Shown here in pieces: positions 59,435-64,000 of a DNA stretch of 64,000 nt. The notes beneath the pieces are model-generated. The model was not told the origin of the DNA. It made no database searches and saw only the letters and a program-made list of their open reading frames with translations. How positions within the stretch are numbered: position 1 is the first letter of the stretch; each line of letters begins with the position of its first letter. This DNA is from an uncultured Clostridia bacterium (lineage in GTDB: Bacteria; Bacillota; Clostridia; Christensenellales; Borkfalkiaceae), in contig CANPZW010000006.1 in assembly GCA_947589385.1 (NCBI GenBank), forward strand, positions 1 through 64,000. The letters are read 5' to 3'. The position numbers and the translations under genes are program-made.

Positions 59435-59499
59435 GAAATTGTGTGTCTCGGAAACGCATTTCCATACAGTTCCCAAAAGCATTTTTTCAAGGTATGATT

Positions 59500-59826
59500 A
59501 TGGACGGATTGATTTTTAACTGCACATCGCAGGAACTTAATTTAACCAGATTATTTTTGTGCGGGTCTTCTATGTATCTTATCGCGGAAAAGCGCATAAA
59601 AGCCGATTTCGAACGCAGTCAGGAGCTATTGGATATGTACATCGACCTGGTCACCGCCGACGAAGAAGGCTACATAAAAAAACTAAGGAAAAGCAAGACG
59701 AAAATCGCGGCGGAAGAATTGGAAATGCTTGAAGACTGTAAAAAGATAATGGATATTAAATATTGGAGAAATTACAGCTGGCTTCTTTCGCTGTGCAAGG
59801 ACCATATCAAACCCGACAAAAATTAA
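59500..59826 (+). CDS. Hypothetical helical protein, 108 residues
   Basis: Unrecognised. It is nearly all helix: MDGLIFNCTSQELNLTRLFL, then a charged long helix (LRKSKTKIAAEELEMLEDCKK) and an aromatic C-terminus (KYWRNYSWLLSLCKDHI). No signal peptide or membrane helix. The start at 59500 is 7 bases after AAGG; ATG 59494 is a close alternative, and the track start at 59443 has no site. It is a single-gene unit between pckG and the hydrogenase operon. Confidence 0.65.
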   Translation: MDGLIFNCTSQELNLTRLFLCGSSMYLIAEKRIKADFERSQELLDMYIDLVTADEEGYIKKLRKSKTKIAAEELEMLEDCKKIMDIKYWRNYSWLLSLCKDHIKPDKN

Positions 59827-59855
59827 AAACCTTTTAATTTATTTAAAATAAAAGA

Positions 59856-59880
59856 TACCCGCCGGTTGAACCGGCGGGTA
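59856..59880 (-). terminator. Terminator of the hydrogenase operon
   Basis: Perfect 10-bp stem tacccgccgg with a 5-base loop, followed on the minus strand by tcttttatttt, 28 bases past the hydA stop. It can also stop the plus-strand gene. Confidence 0.85.
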
Positions 59881-59908
59881 GTTATTTTATAAACGTTTCG
59901 GAAAGTTA

Positions 59909-61633
59909 TCAGTACTTATCCCTTTGATGATAGGTCGTGTGCAAAAGCTCGTGCGACTTGTGCGACAGAGGCTTGCCGAAATACTCCTTATACAGCATCT
60001 CTACCGCGGGAGTATCATGCGAGCAACGCAGTTTGTTCTTTTTGTCGTAATCGTAAAGCGCCTTTGCGCGGACAGCTTTAAGGTCAACCGTGTTGCGGAT
60101 TTCGTCGGGAACATAGGGCTGGCCGCCGCCGTTGATACAGCCGCCGGGGCACGCCATAATCTCTACGAAGGTGTAATCCTTTTCTCCGCTCTTTATCTGC
60201 TCGATAACCTTTCTCGCATTGCCGAGCCCGTTAGCAACGGCAACCTTAACTATCGTACCGCCTACGTTGTACTCGGCTTCCTTAACTCCTTCGGTGCCGC
60301 GGACTTCCTTAAACTCTATGGGAGCGCCCGCGCCGCCGAGCTTGTAAGCCGCAGTTCTCAAAGCCGCTTCCATTACGCCGCCCGTTGCGCCGAATATAGC
60401 GCCCGCGCCGCTGGCTTCGCCGAAAGGCGTATCGTATTCCGCGTCGGGAAGATTTACAAAATCTATGCCCGCTTCCTTAATCATTTTGGCAAGTTCGCGG
60501 GTGGTAAGCGCAATGTCGGTATAGTGGCCGAGCTCGTCGCGCGTAACCTCGAACTTCTTCGCCGTGCAGGGAATTACGGATACTATATACAGGTTTTCGG
60601 GTCTTATATTATTCTTTTCGCAGTAATACGTTTTAAGCACAGCCGAGAACATTTCCTGAGGAGACTTGCAGGTCGAAAGGTTAGGCAGAAGTTCGGGATA
60701 GTAATGTTCCGCAAACTTTACCCAGCCGGGGCAGCAGCTTGTGAACATAGGCGTTTTGCCGCCCTTCATAAGTCTTTCTATAAGTTCGTTCGCCTCTTCC
60801 ATAATGGTGAGGTCGGCGGTGATATCCATATTGAAGCACTTAACGTCGCCCAACTGTTTGATGGCTGCAACCATCTTGCCGTCAACGTTCTTGCCGGCGG
60901 GCATACCGAACGCTTCGCCCAAAGTAGCCTTTATGGAAGGCGCGGTGAAGAATACAACCTGCTTTTCGGGATCTTCGATTGCCTTCCAGACGTCTGCGGT
61001 GTTGCTCTTTTCGTACAGAGCGCCTACGGGGCAGGCAACAACGCACTGTCCGCAGTTTACGCAGGACGTTTCAGCCAAAGCTCTATCGAAAGGCGAGCCG
61101 ATAACCTTTGCATAGCCCCTCTTCTTGGGTCCGATTACGCCGATTGTCTGCTTGTTGCAGGCTGCAACGCAGCGCGTGCACATTACGCACTTGGAATTGT
61201 CGCGTACTACGGAAGGCGAAAGGTCGTCGATTGCAGCGTCCTTATAGTCCGTGCCGAATCTGTCCTCTTCCGCGCCGTATTCAAGCGCCAGCTTCTGCAA
61301 TTCGCAGTTGGTGGAGCGGACGCAGCTTAAACACTTCTTCTTATGTGTGGAAAGAATAAGCTCTATCGTAGTCTTTCTGGATTTTCTGACCTTGGGGGTA
61401 TTGGTTTTAACTTCCATGCCCTCGGAGACGGGATAAACGCATGCGGCTACAAGCCCTCTTGCACCGGTGGCCTCTACAAGGCACATACGGCAGGAGCCCA
61501 CGCACTGTACGTCCTTTAAATAGCACAGTGTGGGAATATTTATTTTGGCAAGACGCGCCGCGTCAAGAATCGTAGAACCTTCGGGTACGCTTACGGGAAT
61601 ACCGTTTATTTTAAGATTTATCATATTAGCCAT
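59909..61633 (-). CDS. hydA: [FeFe]-hydrogenase catalytic subunit (NADH-linked, HydA)
   Basis: Makes H2 from reduced ferredoxin and NADH as part of HydABC. N-terminal [2Fe-2S] domain (CYLKDVQCVGSCRMC); His-ligated [4Fe-4S] site HKKKCLSCVRSTNC; two ferredoxin clusters (CVMCTRCVAACN, CVNCGQCVVACP); then the H-domain with L1 TSCCPGWVKFAEHYYPE, L2 VIPCTAKKFEV and L3 IMACPGGCINGGGQP. The usual Met before PC in L2 is Ile here. Length 574 fits group A. The start ATG follows GAGGTG. It is 11 bases after hydB and last in the operon. Maturases (HydE/F/G) are not in the window. Confidence 0.96.
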   Translation of the reverse strand: MANMINLKINGIPVSVPEGSTILDAARLAKINIPTLCYLKDVQCVGSCRMCLVEATGARGLVAACVYPVSEGMEVKTNTPKVRKSRKTTIELILSTHKKKCLSCVRSTNCELQKLALEYGAEEDRFGTDYKDAAIDDLSPSVVRDNSKCVMCTRCVAACNKQTIGVIGPKKRGYAKVIGSPFDRALAETSCVNCGQCVVACPVGALYEKSNTADVWKAIEDPEKQVVFFTAPSIKATLGEAFGMPAGKNVDGKMVAAIKQLGDVKCFNMDITADLTIMEEANELIERLMKGGKTPMFTSCCPGWVKFAEHYYPELLPNLSTCKSPQEMFSAVLKTYYCEKNNIRPENLYIVSVIPCTAKKFEVTRDELGHYTDIALTTRELAKMIKEAGIDFVNLPDAEYDTPFGEASGAGAIFGATGGVMEAALRTAAYKLGGAGAPIEFKEVRGTEGVKEAEYNVGGTIVKVAVANGLGNARKVIEQIKSGEKDYTFVEIMACPGGCINGGGQPYVPDEIRNTVDLKAVRAKALYDYDKKNKLRCSHDTPAVEMLYKEYFGKPLSHKSHELLHTTYHQRDKY

Positions 61634-61644
61634 TTGTAGTCACC

Positions 61645-63558
61645 TCACTTTCTCTCAACTGCCTTAAACTTGCAGTTGCTCTGGCAAACGCCGCACTTGA
61701 CGCACTTCGTCGTATCGATAGTGTAGGAAGGAAGCTTATGCCCGGGCGCAACGTAATCCGTTTTGGTAATCGCAGAAGCGGGGCAATTCCTTGCGCAAAC
61801 GCCGCAACCCATGCACTTATCCTTGTCGATAGAATAATTGAGAAGGGACTTGCACACGCCCGAAGGACAACGCTTTTCGTAGATATGCGCCTCGTACTCG
61901 TCCATGAAGTGTTCCATGGCGGAAAGTACGGGGTTGGGCGCGGACTGTCCGAGAGCGCACAGCGAAGAACTCTTCATATGCTGAGCGATTTCCCTGATTT
62001 TCACAAGGTCCTCGGGTTCGCCCTTGCCCTGGGTTATCTTTGTAAGGATTTCCAAAAGGCGCTTCGTGCCGATACGGCAGGGCGTGCACTTGCCGCAACT
62101 TTCGTCCGCTGTAAATTCAAGATAGAACTTCGCGATATCGACCATACATGTATCTTCGTCCATTACGATAAGACCGCCGCTGCCCATCATCGAGCCGATG
62201 GAGATAAGGTTGTCGAAGTCCATGGGGATATCTATATATTTAGCGGGGATACAGCCGCCCGAAGGGCCGCCCGTCTGCGCGGCTTTGAACTTCTTGCCGT
62301 TGGGGATTCCGCCGCCGATTTCGTTTATTATCGTGCCGAGCTTAGTGCCCATAGGTACTTCGACAAGTCCGACGTTCTTGATTTTGCCGCCGACTGCGAA
62401 AACCTTCGTGCCCTTGCTCTTTTCCGTGCCGATAGACGAGAACCATTTGCTGCCCCTCATAATTATGGGGTTTACGTTCGCCCACGTTTCAACGTTGTTG
62501 AGGACAGTGGGTTTCTGGAACACGCCGCACTGTGCGGAGAAAGGAGGACGGGGTCTGGGCTCGCCGCGCTTGCCCTCGATAGAGGTCATAAGCGCCGTCT
62601 CTTCGCCGCAGACGAACGCGCCCGCGCCGAGACGTACGTGAATATCGAAGTTGAAGCCCGAACCTAAAATGTTCTTGCCGAGAAGCCCAAGCTCTCTCGC
62701 CTGCTTTATAGCGATGTTAAGCCTTTCAACGGCGATGGGGTATTCCGCACGGACGTATATGTAACCTTCGTCCGCGCCTACGGTGTAGCCCGCAATAGCC
62801 ATTGCTTCAAGCACGGTATGGGGGTCGCCTTCGAGTACCGAACGGTCCATAAACGCGCCGGGGTCGCCTTCGTCGGCGTTGCAGCAAACGTACTTTTTGT
62901 CGCCCTTTGCGTCGCGCGTGAACTGCCATTTAAGTCCGGTGGGGAAGCCCGCGCCGCCGCGGCCGCGCAAGCCCGATGCCTTCATTTCGGCAATTACGTC
63001 GTCGGGAGTCATTTCGGTGAGAACCTTTGCAAGGGCGGAATAATCGCCCGCAGCAATGGCTTCCGTGATATCTTCGGCTGCGATTACGCCGCAGTTACGC
63101 AGCGCTATACGCATTTGGTGCTTATAGAAAGGAATTTCCGCAAAGGGAATTACCGAGCCGTCCGAGTGAACGGTTTCGGCATAAAGAAGTTCCTTGACAA
63201 TCTGCCCGCCTTTAACAAGGTGCTTTTCGGCAACCGTCTTAGCGTGTTCGGGGGTCATCTGCGAATAGAACGCGCCCTCGGGATAAACAATCATTATGGG
63301 GCCGAGCGCGCACAGACCGAAACAGCCCGTCTTGACGATAAGAACGTCGTCGATGCCCAGCTCCTTAAAGCTTTTTTCAAGCTGTTCTATTACCTGCAAC
63401 GAATGCGAGGAAGTACAGCCAGTACCGCCGCAGACAAGCACCTGCTTTCTGTAACCGGTATTTACCGCCAGCTTTTCAGCCTGTTCGCGTACTATACGGC
63501 GGACGTTGATAAGGTCGGCCTTTGCGGCCGCAATTTTTCTTAATTCTTCACAAGTCAT
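61645..63558 (-). CDS. hydB: NADH-dependent hydrogenase, NuoF-like beta subunit (HydB)
   Basis: Flavin and NADH-binding subunit. N-terminal thioredoxin-like [2Fe-2S] part (VCGGTGCTSSHS..KTGCFGLCALGP); NADH/FMN region GLRGRGGAGFPTGLKW and YVCCNADEGDPGAFMDRS; [4Fe-4S] site ESCGKCTPCRIGTKRLLE; C-terminal 2[4Fe-4S] domain (CMGCGVCARNCPASAI, CVKCGVCQSNCKFKAV). Length 637 matches bifurcating hydrogenases. It lies 14 bases after hydC and 11 before hydA. Known relatives couple NADH and ferredoxin oxidation to H2; bifurcation here is inferred. Confidence 0.96.
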   Translation of the reverse strand: MTCEELRKIAAAKADLINVRRIVREQAEKLAVNTGYRKQVLVCGGTGCTSSHSLQVIEQLEKSFKELGIDDVLIVKTGCFGLCALGPIMIVYPEGAFYSQMTPEHAKTVAEKHLVKGGQIVKELLYAETVHSDGSVIPFAEIPFYKHQMRIALRNCGVIAAEDITEAIAAGDYSALAKVLTEMTPDDVIAEMKASGLRGRGGAGFPTGLKWQFTRDAKGDKKYVCCNADEGDPGAFMDRSVLEGDPHTVLEAMAIAGYTVGADEGYIYVRAEYPIAVERLNIAIKQARELGLLGKNILGSGFNFDIHVRLGAGAFVCGEETALMTSIEGKRGEPRPRPPFSAQCGVFQKPTVLNNVETWANVNPIIMRGSKWFSSIGTEKSKGTKVFAVGGKIKNVGLVEVPMGTKLGTIINEIGGGIPNGKKFKAAQTGGPSGGCIPAKYIDIPMDFDNLISIGSMMGSGGLIVMDEDTCMVDIAKFYLEFTADESCGKCTPCRIGTKRLLEILTKITQGKGEPEDLVKIREIAQHMKSSSLCALGQSAPNPVLSAMEHFMDEYEAHIYEKRCPSGVCKSLLNYSIDKDKCMGCGVCARNCPASAITKTDYVAPGHKLPSYTIDTTKCVKCGVCQSNCKFKAVERK

Positions 63559-63572
63559 ATTTCGGCCTCCAC

Positions 63573-64000
63573 TTAATCCTTCATGTATGTTTCCAGAATA
63601 CCCGGAACGTCTTTTGCGTTAAGCTTGCCGTAAACCTCGCCGTCAACGATCATTACGGGAGCAAGACCGCACGCGCCTACGCAACGGCAGCTTTCGATAG
63701 AGAACTTTCTGTCGGGCGTACATTCCCCGCAGGAAATCCCCAACTGCTTTTCAACGGCTTCAAGAATTTTATCCGAGCCCTTAACGTAGCAAGCTGTGCC
63801 GAGGCAAACGCTGATTTTGTGTTTGCCCTTGGGTTTCAACGAAAATTGCGAATAGAAGGTCGCAACTCCGAACACTTCTGCGAGAGGCAGATTAAGCCCT
63901 TCTGCTATTTGCGTCTGTACCTCGACGGGGAGGTAGCCGTAGATAGCCTGGGCTTCCTGCAAAACGGGCATAAGTGCGCCCTTTTCTCCGCGGTGTCCGT
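63573..64000 (-). CDS. hydC: NuoE-like hydrogenase gamma subunit (HydC), 5' end cut by window edge
   Basis: Thioredoxin-like [2Fe-2S] subunit. The Met at 63971 used by the track is internal: the open frame continues to the window edge as GHRGEKGALMPVLQEAQ, matching the usual NuoE start region. About 20-25 residues are missing. Cluster ligands are in CLGTACYVKGS and SCRCVGACGLAPVMIV; GVATFYSQFSLKPKGKH is the family signature. It lies 14 bases before hydB in the operon hydC-hydB-hydA. Confidence 0.94.
   Translation of the reverse strand, partial: GHRGEKGALMPVLQEAQAIYGYLPVEVQTQIAEGLNLPLAEVFGVATFYSQFSLKPKGKHKISVCLGTACYVKGSDKILEAVEKQLGISCGECTPDRKFSIESCRCVGACGLAPVMIVDGEVYGKLNAKDVPGILETYMKD

Noticed and set aside
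59924-61330. 468-residue plus-strand ORF over hydA
   Set aside because: Shadow of hydA; composition is that of reverse-complemented codons and there is no ribosome site.

Overview
The window reads as chromosomal DNA of a strictly anaerobic, fermentative, low-to-moderate GC Firmicute (Clostridia type). Supporting signs are strong AGGAGG-like ribosome sites, several TTG/GTG starts, sigma-A promoters with near-consensus boxes, indolepyruvate:ferredoxin oxidoreductase, a 2[4Fe-4S] ferredoxin, an NADH-linked [FeFe]-hydrogenase (HydABC), a short anaerobic ThiC, and the Bacillus-like tmk-holB-ricT-trmN6-rsmI block. A gut or rumen Clostridium relative is an inference; no rRNA or other taxonomic marker was found. 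I saw no rRNA, tRNA, CRISPR array or insertion sequence.

Layout. 0-3 kb: a tyrosine integrase beside a perfect 32-bp palindrome, a PrpE-like phosphatase and an unknown protein. 2.9-5.3 kb: iorAB. 5.6-26.6 kb: a pectin/galacturonate utilisation locus. On the minus strand lie kdgK, a sugar isomerase-like gene, kduI, a UgpC/MsmK-type ABC ATPase, uxaB, uxaA, uxaC, a large Ig-like lipoprotein and a PL9-type pectate lyase lipoprotein. On the plus strand lie an iron alcohol dehydrogenase, a GH43 glycosidase, a MATE transporter, a CE4-like deacetylase and kduD. Extracellular PL9 would make unsaturated oligogalacturonides. KduI/KduD and UxaC/UxaB/UxaA converge on 2-keto-3-deoxygluconate, which KdgK phosphorylates. 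The KDPG aldolase, the unsaturated uronyl hydrolase and the sugar permeases are not in the window.

26.8-36 kb: gdhA; two tandem XRE repressor genes, one frameshifted; a feoA-feoA-feoB-Cys-rich iron-uptake operon; a 2.2-kb region without credible genes but with hairpin repeats; and a TetR regulator divergent from a small membrane protein. 36-42 kb: a YugP-type membrane protease, a TerB-like protein, and a thiamine operon (thiE, HAD phosphatase, thiD, thiC) behind a TPP riboswitch with a visible terminator platform.

42-45 kb: a collagen-like lipoprotein with twelve 36-bp coding repeats, facing an XRE regulator across a promoter that contains a perfect dyad. 45-56 kb: housekeeping genes (M42 peptidase, rsmI, trmN6, ferredoxin, ricT, holB, tmk, Orn/Lys/Arg decarboxylase, lysS, greA, an aminotransferase and an Lrp regulator). 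56-64 kb: small unknown proteins, GTP-type PEP carboxykinase, and hydA-hydB-hydC, with hydC cut by the window edge.
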